NCBI GenBank assembly: GCA_030646755.1
Contig: JAUSKU010000001.1
Location: 1-63,117, forward strand
Direction: 5' to 3'
From: Deltaproteobacteria bacterium
GTDB taxonomy: Bacteria > Desulfobacterota > JAENJC01
Length of the DNA: 63,117 bases
This document shows positions 8,660-16,791 of the stretch, in pieces. The notes beneath the pieces are model-generated. The model was not told the origin of the DNA and searched no databases. It was given only the letters and a program-made list of their open reading frames with translations. The translations under genes and the position numbers were made by a program. How positions within the stretch are numbered: the first letter of the stretch is position 1; each line of letters begins with the position of its first letter.

Positions 8660-8924
8660 AAATAAGTCCGCTCCATGATATTTTTATACAACAGCAATTA
8701 GCGATTTTTACATAACAGCAGCACCATTGTCAAACACAAAACAACCCCCCTTTTAAAATTGAGTCCTATCAATTCATACCTCAAAGCATCTATCTGGTCA
8801 AGAGATTAGGCAATTATCAGCTTAAGGGGACCGACGATATATTGGAAGTCTAAGTAGCATCCATCTGCAAGGCGGGTGATTGCATGTTCCAGGCCTGACC
8901 CCGAGGCCGTTTCTTGAATTCTGC
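8660..8924. other. Intergenic region upstream of the helicase
   Basis: A/T-rich spacer between the divergent thrC and DEAD-box genes. I see no open reading frame, RNA gene or clear repeat in this part. The promoter and leader of the helicase follow at 8925-9050. Confidence 0.5.
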
Positions 8925-8955
8925 TTGACAGGGGTCTCCAAAAGCTGTTATTATA
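8925..8955 (+). promoter_or_regulatory. Sigma-70-type promoter for the helicase leader
   Basis: TTGACA at 8925-8930 and TTATTA/TATTAT at 8949-8955, spacing 18-19 bp. The predicted start near 8962 gives a leader of about 110 nt before the helicase ATG, interrupted by the terminator-like hairpin at 9016-9050. Confidence 0.6.
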
Positions 8956-9015
8956 GTAACCAAGAATTTATTAAAATTAGCTGTTCCAGGAAAAAGACGA
9001 TATTAGGTATCATGC

Positions 9016-9050
9016 AAAGCCCCGGAATAACTCCGGGGCTTTTTTCTTTT
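9016..9050 (+). terminator. Intrinsic terminator in the helicase leader
   Basis: Perfect stem AAAGCCCCGGA / TCCGGGGCTTT with a short AATAAC loop, followed by a T-rich tract. It lies between the promoter at 8925 and the helicase start at 9074, so transcripts must read through it. This fits attenuation or release of a short leader RNA. Confidence 0.75.
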
Positions 9051-9073
9051 GGAACACAAGAAAGAGGGAGTTT

Positions 9074-10420
9074 ATGGAATTTAAAGAATTTAATCTCAAT
9101 CAGAATGTAGAGGCCGGAATAACGGCGGCTGGGTATGTCACGCCGACGCCGATTCAGGAGCAGGCAATCCCGGCAGTCATGCAGGGGCGAGACGTAATGG
9201 GCCTGGCGCAGACAGGTACAGGCAAGACCGCAGCCTTCGCGCTGCCGATCCTGCACAGGCTGATGCAAGGCGGGCACGGCCACGTCCGCGCCCTCATCAT
9301 CGCCCCCACCCGCGAACTGGCAGAGCAGATACATACCGCTATCGGCGAGCTGGGGCGGCAAACCCGCCTGAAGAGCGTCACGGTTTATGGCGGTGTAAGC
9401 GCCAACCCGCAGATAGAAAAGCTTAAACGCGGAGTAGAGATAGTAGTGGCCTGCCCAGGGCGGCTCCTGGATCACATCAACCAGGGGACAATCAACCTCA
9501 GTCGGGTGGAGGTTCTTGTCCTTGATGAGGCGGACCAGATGTTCGACATGGGCTTTTTACCAGACATCCGCCGGATCCTCGGCCACCTCCCTAAAAAGCG
9601 GCAGACCCTGCTCTTCTCTGCCACTATGCCTGGCGAGATTCGGCGCCTGGCCCACGAGGTACTGACCGACCCAATCACCGTCCAGGTGGGGACCACTGCC
9701 CCTGCGGTCACAGTCAGCCATGCCATCTACCCGGTAGCCGAGCACCTCAAGACCTCCTTGCTTCTGGCGCTTTTGCATCATACAGACACAGAATCGGTAC
9801 TCGTCTTTACCCGCACCAAGCACCGCGCCAAACGCCTGGGTGAACAGCTGACAAAGGCCGGTTACAAGGCGGCCTCTCTGCAGGGTAATTTGTCCCAGAA
9901 CAGGCGTCAGGAGGCGATGAACGGTTTTCGGGACGGGACCTTTCAGATCCTCGTGGCTACCGACATTGCCGCGCGCGGTATAGACGTATCCCAGATATCC
10001 CATGTCATCAACTACGACATACCTAATACTCCCGAGGCGTACATACACCGCATCGGACGTACAGGCAGGGCCGCCAGGAGCGGCGACGCCTTCACCCTGG
10101 TGACCGGCGAAGACACGGTGATGGTGCGCACCATTGAGCGGGTACTTGGCTCCCAGCTCGAACGCCGCACATTGCCAGAGTTCAACTACAGCGTGGCCGC
10201 GCCGCATAAGGACGCCGAGTTTGCCCGCCCTCCGCGCCAACCTGCGCCGCGTCGCAAGACTGCCGTGACGCATAAGGGAGGAACACAGGAGAGGGCATCT
10301 GCCAGGCCAGGCACTACTACAGCACATGCTCCCGGTAGAACTCGGCAGCAATCCGGTCAAGCGGCTCATGCCGCCAGCACCACGCAGCCAAGATTCAACC
10401 GTCCGCGCCGCGCACAATAA
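9074..10420 (+). CDS. DEAD-box RNA helicase, RhlE-like
   Basis: ATP-dependent RNA helicase (448 aa). Order of motifs: Q motif (TPTPIQEQ, about 23-30), motif I AQTGTGKT (45-52), PTRELA (about 79), DEAD (151-154), SAT (182-184), ARGIDV and HRIGRTGR. After about residue 375 comes a basic, low-complexity tail rich in Arg, Pro and Ala, as in RhlE proteins. Shine-Dalgarno AGAGGGAG precedes the ATG. Codon use differs sharply from neighbours, with CGC/CGG arginine and GC-rich third positions where the surrounding genes use AGG/AGA, suggesting recent acquisition. Likely roles are cold adaptation or ribosome/RNA turnover. Confidence 0.93.
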   Translation: MEFKEFNLNQNVEAGITAAGYVTPTPIQEQAIPAVMQGRDVMGLAQTGTGKTAAFALPILHRLMQGGHGHVRALIIAPTRELAEQIHTAIGELGRQTRLKSVTVYGGVSANPQIEKLKRGVEIVVACPGRLLDHINQGTINLSRVEVLVLDEADQMFDMGFLPDIRRILGHLPKKRQTLLFSATMPGEIRRLAHEVLTDPITVQVGTTAPAVTVSHAIYPVAEHLKTSLLLALLHHTDTESVLVFTRTKHRAKRLGEQLTKAGYKAASLQGNLSQNRRQEAMNGFRDGTFQILVATDIAARGIDVSQISHVINYDIPNTPEAYIHRIGRTGRAARSGDAFTLVTGEDTVMVRTIERVLGSQLERRTLPEFNYSVAAPHKDAEFARPPRQPAPRRKTAVTHKGGTQERASARPGTTTAHAPGRTRQQSGQAAHAASTTQPRFNRPRRAQ

Positions 10421-10451
10421 TTCTTTTTGCAACGAAAAATAGTTCTTCATA

Positions 10452-10490
10452 ACTCCCCCTACCCCCCTCTTATCTTAAGAGGGGGGACTT
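10452..10490. repeat. Family C repeat
   Basis: ACTCCCCCTACCCCCCTCTTA paired with TAAGAGGGGGG. Related copies at 14559-14594 and 16740-16790. It lies between the helicase and the ferredoxin gene and may serve as a weak terminator. Confidence 0.65.
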
Positions 10491-10571
10491 TAAGATTCCT
10501 CATATCTAATTGCAAAACTCCCGGTTTCATGCTATATATCAGCCTTAGATTGTTTATCAGGAGCGGTTGTT

Positions 10572-12500
10572 ATGAGCAAATTCAATATAAGATTTCTTCC
10601 ATACGATAAGTCGATAGAGATTGATGCGGAGACCACCATACTCAAGGCCTCCATCATGGCAGGGGTACATATAAATGCACCTTGCGGTGGTAAAGGAACA
10701 TGCGGGAAGTGCCTTATAAAGGTAAAGGAAGGGGAGCACGATACCAAATTTACACCACAGCTCACTGAGGAAAATAAGGGAAAGGGTTATCTCCTCGGGT
10801 GCCAGACGAGACCAAAGGGGGATATGGTTATTGAGGTACCCATCGAGTCTCAGATAAGGCCCGGCGAGAAGATCGCCACAGGTGCAAAGAAAGAGGAGCT
10901 CCACAGGCTTTTTATGGAACTGGCCGGAGAGGTTCAGCCGAGGACAAAGAAGATATGTCTGAAGCTCACTCCTCCGAGCATAGACGACCCTGTTGCCGAC
11001 CTTGAGCGCCTTAAACGAGAGCTTTCCAACCTCGGGTTCCATACAGACCATTTCCACTGCGGCCTTCCTTTTTTAAGAAAGCTTGGGAAAACTCTAAGAG
11101 ACGAGAACTGGGATGTGACAGTAACCCTTTATCAGAGCGGAACGGCCCTTGAGGCCCTCGACATACAGCCAAAGAATCTTTGCGGCATAAGGTATGGGGC
11201 GGCGGTGGACATAGGCACCACTTCTGTAGTTGTCTACCTTGTGAACCTCATCAACGGAGATATCGTTGACGTAGCCTCTTCGTATAATGCCCAGGCCAGA
11301 TGTGGGGATGACGTCATATCAAGGATTGTATATGCCACAGAGATGAACGGACTTGATGAACTCCAGAGGCTCGTTGTGGATAACATCAACCATCTCCTTT
11401 CCGGGATAGCAAAGAAGCACGGGATAGACCTGGGGCTTATCGACAAGATTGTGGTAACAGGCAATACCACCATGACCCACCTCTTTTACGGCATAGACCC
11501 TGAATCTATCAGGCTTGAGCCGTATGTGCCCGCTGTCTTCCTGTTCCCTGTGATAAGGGCCAAGGCTGTGGGGATAAGCATACACGAGCAGGCTCCTCTC
11601 TATTCATTCCCGAACGTGGCCAGCTATGTTGGCGGAGATATAGTGGCAGGGGTACTGACATCGAGGATTCATACGAAGGAAGGGACCTCCCTATTCATAG
11701 ACGTTGGCACCAACGGGGAGATAGTCCTCGGGAATAAGGAGTGGATGATGACGTGCGCCTGCTCCGCAGGACCCTGCTTCGAGGGGAGCGGAGTCAAGTT
11801 CGGGATGAGAGCAATGGAAGGGGCCATTGAAAAGGTTGACATAGACCCTGTGACCCTTGATGCGACATATAATGTTATAGGAAATGTGAAACCAATCGGT
11901 ATCTGCGGCTCAGGGATGATAGACGCCCTGGCAGAGATGTATCTCACCGGCGTCATAGACCAGAAGGGGAGATTCAGGGAGGGGCTCGATACACCGAGGA
12001 TAAGGCATGGTGAAAGCGGAATGGAATATGTCCTCGTCTGGCGGGTTGAGAGCGGGATAGACAAGGAGATAACCCTCACAGAGGTGGACATAGACAACCT
12101 GATTCGAGCCAAGGGCGCCATTTACGCAGGCTTCACCACCCTCTTGGGAGAAGTGGGGATGACATTCAATGACATAGATAAGCTTTACATAGCCGGAGGG
12201 TTTGGGCGGTTTATAGATATAGAGAGGGCCATAACCATCGGGATGCTCCCTGACATGCCTGTGGAAAAATTCGAGTACCTTGGGAATACATCCGTTACCG
12301 GTGCATACCTGGTCCTTCTCTCTGACAAGCTCAGGGAGGAGGCTGAGGAGATAGCAAAGAAGATGACTTATCTCGAGCTTTCGGTATGCAGGCCGTTTAT
12401 GGACGAGTATATGTCCGCCCTATTCCTGCCTCACACCAACATAGATTCGTTCCCGACTGTGAAGAGGTTGCTAAATGAAGTGGGAAATGTTAAGCTTTGA
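10572..12500 (+). CDS. ASKHA-domain ferredoxin protein (RACo-like, DUF4445)
   Basis: 642-aa protein with an N-terminal [2Fe-2S] ferredoxin domain (cysteines C38, C44, C47, C77 in the CxxxxxCxxC...C pattern), a linker domain and a C-terminal ASKHA ATPase fold (VDIGTTSVVVYLV, DVGTNGEIVL, GICGSGMIDALAEMY, IAGGFGRFIDIERA). The family includes RACo, which uses ATP to reductively reactivate corrinoid proteins in methyl-transfer pathways. No methyltransferase or corrinoid protein is seen nearby, so the substrate is unknown. The start ATG follows GGAGCGG. Confidence 0.9.
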   Translation: MSKFNIRFLPYDKSIEIDAETTILKASIMAGVHINAPCGGKGTCGKCLIKVKEGEHDTKFTPQLTEENKGKGYLLGCQTRPKGDMVIEVPIESQIRPGEKIATGAKKEELHRLFMELAGEVQPRTKKICLKLTPPSIDDPVADLERLKRELSNLGFHTDHFHCGLPFLRKLGKTLRDENWDVTVTLYQSGTALEALDIQPKNLCGIRYGAAVDIGTTSVVVYLVNLINGDIVDVASSYNAQARCGDDVISRIVYATEMNGLDELQRLVVDNINHLLSGIAKKHGIDLGLIDKIVVTGNTTMTHLFYGIDPESIRLEPYVPAVFLFPVIRAKAVGISIHEQAPLYSFPNVASYVGGDIVAGVLTSRIHTKEGTSLFIDVGTNGEIVLGNKEWMMTCACSAGPCFEGSGVKFGMRAMEGAIEKVDIDPVTLDATYNVIGNVKPIGICGSGMIDALAEMYLTGVIDQKGRFREGLDTPRIRHGESGMEYVLVWRVESGIDKEITLTEVDIDNLIRAKGAIYAGFTTLLGEVGMTFNDIDKLYIAGGFGRFIDIERAITIGMLPDMPVEKFEYLGNTSVTGAYLVLLSDKLREEAEEIAKKMTYLELSVCRPFMDEYMSALFLPHTNIDSFPTVKRLLNEVGNVKL

Positions 12501-12517
12501 CAAAAGGGGGTGATTTA

Positions 12518-12919
12518 ATGCAGAGACTTAGAAAGGCTTTATTCAGCCGTCCACTGGTATGGTATATGGCAATGGCGATGGTGCTTATCTCGTCGGTACC
12601 GAGGAATGCAAGCGCAGGCCTCATACCTTCACAGATGGCTGCTGAGGGCTCAAGACAGGCGGACATATCCAAGGTTCAGACTGCCCTTGAGTCTAAGGTT
12701 GTATCTCAGAGGCTCTCCGACCTGGGATTTAATCCAGATGAGGTTAAGATGAAGGTTGCAAGCTTCTCGGATTCAGACCTTCACCAGCTTGCAAGCCACG
12801 TTGATCAACTTCAGGGCGGCGGAGATGGTAGTTTGGGAATCGTGATTGCGCTCCTCGTAATAATTATCTTGGTTGTTATTCTCCTCCAGATAAGCGATCA
12901 CAAGATCATCATTAAGTAA
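12518..12919 (+). CDS. PA2779-family small membrane protein
   Basis: About 133 aa from ATG 12518, preceded by AAAGGGGG. A signal-like helix (residues about 13-30) is followed by a charged helical region with an EF-hand-like stretch (LGFNPDEVKMKVASFSDSDL) and a C-terminal membrane helix (GIVIALLVIIILVVILL). It matches the PA2779/DUF6627 family, which sits next to PA2778-type peptidases. The longer frame from TTG 12497 overlaps the previous stop and is less likely. Confidence 0.75.
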   Translation: MQRLRKALFSRPLVWYMAMAMVLISSVPRNASAGLIPSQMAAEGSRQADISKVQTALESKVVSQRLSDLGFNPDEVKMKVASFSDSDLHQLASHVDQLQGGGDGSLGIVIALLVIIILVVILLQISDHKIIIK

Positions 12920-12926
12920 TTCCAAT

Positions 12927-12955
12927 GGGCCCCGATAAACGGGGCCCTACTTTTT
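12927..12955 (+). terminator. Intrinsic terminator after the PA2779-like gene
   Basis: Stem GGGCCCCG / CGGGGCCC with an ATAAA loop, then TACTTTTT. It lies between the PA2779-like and PA2778-like genes and may reduce expression of the downstream peptidase relative to the small membrane protein. Confidence 0.8.
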
Positions 12956-12960
12956 AAACT

Positions 12961-13515
12961 ATGCCTTCCATCATATACAGAACCTTATTACTGCTTATAT
13001 TCCTTTTCATCTCCGGGTGCAATCCATCCTATACGCATTTTGAATACCGCCTTGAGGAGCAGGTACATTATATAAAGGATGTCCCTTTCTTCCCCCAGGA
13101 GGAGAACTACTGCGGCCCTGCGGCCCTGGCCAGCCTCCTCGGATATTGGGGTCATAATGTAGGCCAGGAAGAAGTAGCAAGGGAGATATACACGCCTCAG
13201 ATCAAGGGTGCGATAACCGTTGACTTGGCAAACTACGCCAAGAGAAAGGGGTTTGATGCTGTTTCATTCAGGGGGGACCTGGAAAAACTCAAGGAAGAGG
13301 TTAGTAAGGGCCATCCCGTTATCCTCTTCCTGCACATGGGAAACCCTATAGTGCCGAGGAGGCATTACATAGTAGCAGTTGGATACGATGAGTCGAGGAA
13401 GGCGGTTATCGCCCACTCTGGAAGGGAAAAGGACATCCTGATCCCTTATGAAGAGCTTTTGAAAAGCTGGGAGAGGACCGGATACTGGACGCTTCTCGTA
13501 TTGCCAAAGGAGTAA
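12961..13515 (+). CDS. PA2778-family C39-like cysteine peptidase lipoprotein
   Basis: 184 aa with a lipoprotein signal (LFISGC, Cys at about residue 20). The C39-like papain fold shows the catalytic cysteine in ENYCGPAALASLLGYWG and the histidine in RRHYIVAVGYD, followed by a late aspartate/asparagine region. C39 domains are usually processing peptidases; the PA2778 group is an envelope-anchored relative of unknown substrate. The TPR gene follows after 2 nt, so they are co-translated. Confidence 0.85.
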   Translation: MPSIIYRTLLLLIFLFISGCNPSYTHFEYRLEEQVHYIKDVPFFPQEENYCGPAALASLLGYWGHNVGQEEVAREIYTPQIKGAITVDLANYAKRKGFDAVSFRGDLEKLKEEVSKGHPVILFLHMGNPIVPRRHYIVAVGYDESRKAVIAHSGREKDILIPYEELLKSWERTGYWTLLVLPKE

Positions 13516-13517
13516 AC

Positions 13518-14084
13518 TTGCTTAAAGAAAAAACTCAGAAGTCCCTCAACATATTGCCTTCACATCTCACGTCCCACATCTCACGTCTTACGATAATTTC
13601 GATTCTCGCTTTTCTCTCCGGCTGCGGGACCCTCTCCAGGATTGTGATTGTAAAGGACCCTCTTAGCGCGAAGGAACACGCGGACCTGGCGTCCATATAT
13701 GAAGAAAAGGGCGAGTACGACCTCGCGATAAAGGAGGGAGAAGAGGCGCTAAGGAACGACTCCGGGAATCTCAAGGCCCTCATATCCCTCGGTAACAGCC
13801 ACTTGCAGAAAGGGGAGCACAAAAAGGCCGAGAAATATTATAAAAAGGCTATGAAGATAGATCCAAAGAATGGAGACCTCCTGAACAACATGGCGATGCT
13901 TTATCTGTCAATGGGAAGGCTTGAGGAGGCCGAGGGACTCGCAAAAGAGGCCATCTCAACGACCTCACCGCATCTCGGTTATTATTACGATACCCTCGGC
14001 AGGGTTTATGAAAAGATGGGAAAGGAGAAAGAGGCAAAAGAGGCTTTTGATAAGTCCGGGGAGCTGATGAAGGGCAGCCAGTAA
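13518..14084 (+). CDS. TPR lipoprotein of the PA2778 cassette
   Basis: 188 aa, starting at TTG 13518 behind AAGGAG. The signal peptide ends in a lipobox (FLSGC, about residues 33-37). Four TPR-like helical repeats follow (about 45-180: AKEHADLASIYEEKGEYDLA, KALISLGNSHLQKGEHKKAE, DLLNNMAMLYLSMGRLEEAE, YDTLGRVYEKMGKEKEAK). Residues 14-25 of the signal are encoded by a dispersed repeat (13558-13592). Probably a scaffold partner of the neighbouring peptidase. Confidence 0.82.
   Translation: MLKEKTQKSLNILPSHLTSHISRLTIISILAFLSGCGTLSRIVIVKDPLSAKEHADLASIYEEKGEYDLAIKEGEEALRNDSGNLKALISLGNSHLQKGEHKKAEKYYKKAMKIDPKNGDLLNNMAMLYLSMGRLEEAEGLAKEAISTTSPHLGYYYDTLGRVYEKMGKEKEAKEAFDKSGELMKGSQ
13558..13592. repeat. 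Family F repeat in the TPR lipoprotein signal peptide
   Basis: ACATCTCACGTCCC followed by ACATCTCACGTCTTACG: a tandem of the block CACATCTCACGTC, a type commonly seen as dispersed intergenic sequence. It is translated as SHLTSHISRL in the N-region of the signal peptide. Confidence 0.55.
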
Positions 14085-14169
14085 AATTAGAAAAGACAGG
14101 AAGCTTCCGAAGAAGAAAAAGGGAGCGCGTCTACACTCTTTACTATCTTATTACCTCGGCAACTAAATA

Positions 14170-14470
14170 CTTGAATTAATCCTATTTCTCGGGAGCATCT
14201 TCTTCACCATCTTCCAGACTTTCATGAGCGGCAAGGATGACAAGCCATCTTTTGGTGAGCCGGTGTATATCTATTCACTCACAGAAGGTATCAACGACTT
14301 GCAGCATGAGGTATTTCGTGTAGCACACCTCAGTAGTAACACCTAACGACGAAACACGTGCTGAAATAATTAGATATTTCATGTCTTTTGATACATCACC
14401 TGACCCACGCCTGAAAGAATTCGCAGTTAATCCTCTTCCAGTTTCATTCGATGATCTCCAAAAATGGTAG
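14170..14470 (+). pseudogene. Decayed membrane-associated gene, frameshifted
   Basis: Protein-like reading runs from 14170 (hydrophobic LILFLGSIFFTIFQTFM, then SGKDDKPSFGEPVYIYSLTE) to a stop at 14346. It continues in the +1 frame from about 14333 to a stop at 14470 (ETRAEIIRYFMSFDTSPDPRL, then PLPVSFDDLQKW). No start codon precedes it. I read this as one gene tail broken by a frameshift; the family is not recognised. Confidence 0.4.
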
Positions 14471-14558
14471 CCAACGGAAAATAGCCAGGACAGTTATATT
14501 AAACAGCAAATCCCTCATTGTCGGCCATTTGAAGGGGTATATAATCGAAATCTCATAA

Positions 14559-14594
14559 CGCCCCCTATCCCCCTCTTAATCCTTAGAGGAGGTA
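14559..14594. repeat. Family C repeat (partial)
   Basis: CGCCCCCTATCCCCCTCTTAA with a shortened right arm TTAGAGGAGG. Related to 10452-10490 and 16740-16790. Confidence 0.55.
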
Positions 14595-14670
14595 TTTTTG
14601 CCTAAATTATAACGTTTGACATTCCTGTATTTTGAAATTAAAATGGTCATTAAAATTATTGGAGGTTGAC

Positions 14671-14940
14671 ATGAGAGAGGCTCAGGAGGTCATCCCGATC
14701 ACTCAGGTAAAGAGGGATTTTCTCGACATTATGAGGAAGGTTGATGAACTTGATGAAACTGTGGCGATAACCAAGAATGGCGTTCCTGTGGGAGTATTGA
14801 TGAACATTGACAGGTACGAAGGGCTTCTTGAAACCATTGATATCCTGAGTGATGAGGCCACCATGAAGGCCCTGAAACGTTCCCAGAAGGAGGCCAGGGA
14901 GGGCAAGTTCTTTACTCACGAAGAGGTCTGGGGAGAGTGA
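14671..14940 (+). CDS. Phd/YefM-family antitoxin
   Basis: 89 aa from ATG 14671 with GGAGG 6 nt upstream. The N-terminal DNA-binding half has the Phd/YefM pattern (EVIPITQVKRDFLDIMRKVDE...VAITKNGVPVGVLM); the C-terminal half is charged and would wrap the toxin. It overlaps the downstream RelE-type toxin by 4 nt (GTGA). A longer frame from TTG 14632 has no Shine-Dalgarno. Confidence 0.88.
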   Translation: MREAQEVIPITQVKRDFLDIMRKVDELDETVAITKNGVPVGVLMNIDRYEGLLETIDILSDEATMKALKRSQKEAREGKFFTHEEVWGE

Positions 14941-15224
14941 AGAGACATAAGCTGCTGTATTCATCGGTTGCCAGGGAAGCCGCTAAAATACTCAATCCGG
15001 AGATTAAGCCGATCATCAAAGAGTCGATCGAGGGGCTCACGGATGACCCGTATTCTGGCAAAGAATTGATTGAAGAACTGAGCGGCTTTCGCTCTCTTGT
15101 TATCGGCAAGTATCGGGTGATCTATCGTCTCAATGAACCGTCTGTCATAGAAATCCACTTCATCGGCCACAGGCGCGATGTCTACATGAATTTCAGAAAG
15201 CTGCTTGAGAGGACAAAGGTTTAG
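14937..15224 (+). CDS. RelE/ParE-family toxin
   Basis: 95 aa starting at GTG 14937 inside the antitoxin stop. The RelE fold is indicated by the YSSVAREAAKIL helix, the LSGFRSLVIGKYRVIYRL strand pair and the C-terminal IEIHFIGHRRDVY. Probably a ribosome-dependent mRNA interferase neutralised by the upstream antitoxin. Confidence 0.87.
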   Translation: MKRHKLLYSSVAREAAKILNPEIKPIIKESIEGLTDDPYSGKELIEELSGFRSLVIGKYRVIYRLNEPSVIEIHFIGHRRDVYMNFRKLLERTKV

Positions 15225-15314
15225 CAGACCTCTACCTTCCGGTTTATATTAACAACACATGAGGGTCAAGCCTTGAAAAATCATTTTTTCAATGCTAATT
15301 GGACAGGAGAGCTT

Positions 15315-15509
15315 ATGGATGGGACAAGGCGTTCAGATATAAGGCTCGGATTGCGCGTTTCAATAGTTTTGAAGCACGACCAGCGGACCGGGAAGCATAC
15401 GGAAGGGATAGTAAGAGATATCTTGACCAAATCACCAGCACATCCGCATGGGATCAAGGTACGACTGGAGAGCGGAGAGGTGGGGAGGGTAAAAGAGATA
15501 ATGTATTAA
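15315..15509 (+). CDS. YwbE-family protein
   Basis: Small conserved protein of about 64 aa beginning MDGTRRSDIRLGLRV, behind AGGAGA. The family signature is clear (GLRVSIVLKHDQRTGK, EGIVRDILTKSPAHPHGIKV, GEVGRV). Function is unknown in the family; a small RNA- or nucleic-acid-binding beta fold is plausible. Confidence 0.85.
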   Translation: MDGTRRSDIRLGLRVSIVLKHDQRTGKHTEGIVRDILTKSPAHPHGIKVRLESGEVGRVKEIMY

Positions 15510-15532
15510 TCCTGGCAACGAAGGAGGGCGAA

Positions 15533-16009
15533 ATGGTGGAGATTATCCGACCTGTCAGGCATGGGATATTGATCGGCCTTTTGGGTATCATATTCGGGGT
15601 AGTGTGGGCATTCTGGCTGGCCTTAGGGCATGAAGTAATAGTGAATAAACTTGACGCAACGATGAAGCAGGATGTCGTTCAGAAGGAAGAGGTAATTAAG
15701 GTCTCATTTAAGAGATTGGGCATGGGACACAGCCATTCCATGGGGCTTGGTCTTGTTGCCATTGCGGTTTCTTTTATTTTAGCCTTTACAACCGCATCTA
15801 ATAAACTGAAGGCCGCCGGATCGCTCCTCTCCGGGCTCGGCGGCATCATTTTTCCTGTTGCATGGATTATCATGGGATGCAAGACGCCGGTCCTCGGTAT
15901 TGATGGGGCCCATGCGGCAGTGACACCCCTTGCGGGGATAGGGGTCATCCTCATATTGTCCGGGTTATTTATTGCTTTAGGCTGTCTTATAAGGGATGCG
16001 TTGAAGTAG
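15533..16009 (+). CDS. Four-helix membrane protein of unknown function
   Basis: 158 aa from ATG 15533 with AGGAGGG upstream. Membrane helices at about residues 12-32, 70-87, 92-112 and 130-150. A His-rich motif GMGHSHSMGLGL precedes helix 2 and a conserved-looking GIDGAHAAVTPLAG precedes the last helix. It is convergent with a cytochrome b561-like gene, so a haem or metal role is possible but not shown. Confidence 0.65.
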   Translation: MVEIIRPVRHGILIGLLGIIFGVVWAFWLALGHEVIVNKLDATMKQDVVQKEEVIKVSFKRLGMGHSHSMGLGLVAIAVSFILAFTTASNKLKAAGSLLSGLGGIIFPVAWIIMGCKTPVLGIDGAHAAVTPLAGIGVILILSGLFIALGCLIRDALK

Positions 16010-16017
16010 ACTATCAA

Positions 16018-16707
16018 TTATTCCTTTTCGAGATACTTCCTGCCGTGAATCATTGATGAAAGCAGGCCGCACATCTCCCCTATCTCATGAACCACAAGGC
16101 CTACCAAGTGGGCGCAGAAGAAGAACAGGATGAAGTACAGTCCGAAAACATGGGTTTTTTCTGCGGCCATTCCCCAGGCGTCAACCCCTTCCAGTCCATA
16201 CCACTCTTTTATGATAGTGCCTGGGAATATCTCATATTCAAGGCCGGCCAGAAGAATGCCGGAAAGTACCTGTATGCAGAGCACTGCAAGGAGGGGGATA
16301 TAAAACAACGATGCCAGAGGGTTGTGGCCTATGGCAACAGGGGGATGCTCCTTGAAACCGCTTAAATACCATTTTATGTTGCCTGCGATAGCTGTCCAGT
16401 GTTCCTTTTTGAAAGACATAAGGTCGCTGAATCTGGCGTACCTGTTGCCCGCAAATCCCCAGATTAGGCGTAAGGTGTAGGTGACAGCCAGGGAATAGCC
16501 GAAATAGGTGTGGTTCTTCTTGAGCATGGCCATAAGCGTCTCTGAAACCTCGTCATCCAGACCAAGGGATTCTACTTTCCACATGATAATGGCAAAGGCA
16601 GCAAGGGTGATGATGGTCAGGGCATTAAGCCAGTGGAGGACCCTGGTTGGGATGTCCCAGACAGGAACCGCTATATATTCGGTGCTATTTTGTTCTCTAT
16701 TTTCCAT
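16018..16707 (-). CDS. Cytochrome b561 / Ni-Fe hydrogenase b-type membrane protein
   Basis: 229 aa with four membrane segments. The family start (VWDIPTRVLHWLNALTII) carries the first haem-ligand histidine; further histidines occur in KKNHTYFGYSL, EKTHVFGLYF and CAHLVGLVVHEIGE. Such proteins carry electrons between the quinone pool and periplasmic partners. A PepSY-domain protein is encoded immediately upstream on the same strand, a frequent pairing. Confidence 0.87.
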   Translation of the reverse strand: MENREQNSTEYIAVPVWDIPTRVLHWLNALTIITLAAFAIIMWKVESLGLDDEVSETLMAMLKKNHTYFGYSLAVTYTLRLIWGFAGNRYARFSDLMSFKKEHWTAIAGNIKWYLSGFKEHPPVAIGHNPLASLFYIPLLAVLCIQVLSGILLAGLEYEIFPGTIIKEWYGLEGVDAWGMAAEKTHVFGLYFILFFFCAHLVGLVVHEIGEMCGLLSSMIHGRKYLEKE

Positions 16708-16739
16708 GACCCTCTCCTTAAATCTACAGACAAAGAGTA

Positions 16740-16790
16740 ACGTCCCCTTGCTCCCCCTCTTAAATTAAGAGGGGGATGGGGGGAGTTATC
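16740..16790. repeat. Family C repeat
   Basis: Best copy of the family: CTCCCCCTCTTAA and TTAAGAGGGGGA form a perfect stem, flanked by AACGTCCCCTTG and GGGGGGAGTTATCATT. It lies between the PepSY gene and the cytochrome gene. Confidence 0.7.
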
Positions 16791-16791
16791 A

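Noticed and set aside
9557..10450. 297-codon antisense frame in the helicase gene
   Set aside because: Long antisense frames are expected in GC-rich genes; no homology-like motif or ribosome site.
15299..15532. Longer start for the four-helix membrane protein
   Set aside because: This frame overlaps ywbE, which is clearly the real gene there; ATG 15533 has its own ribosome site.
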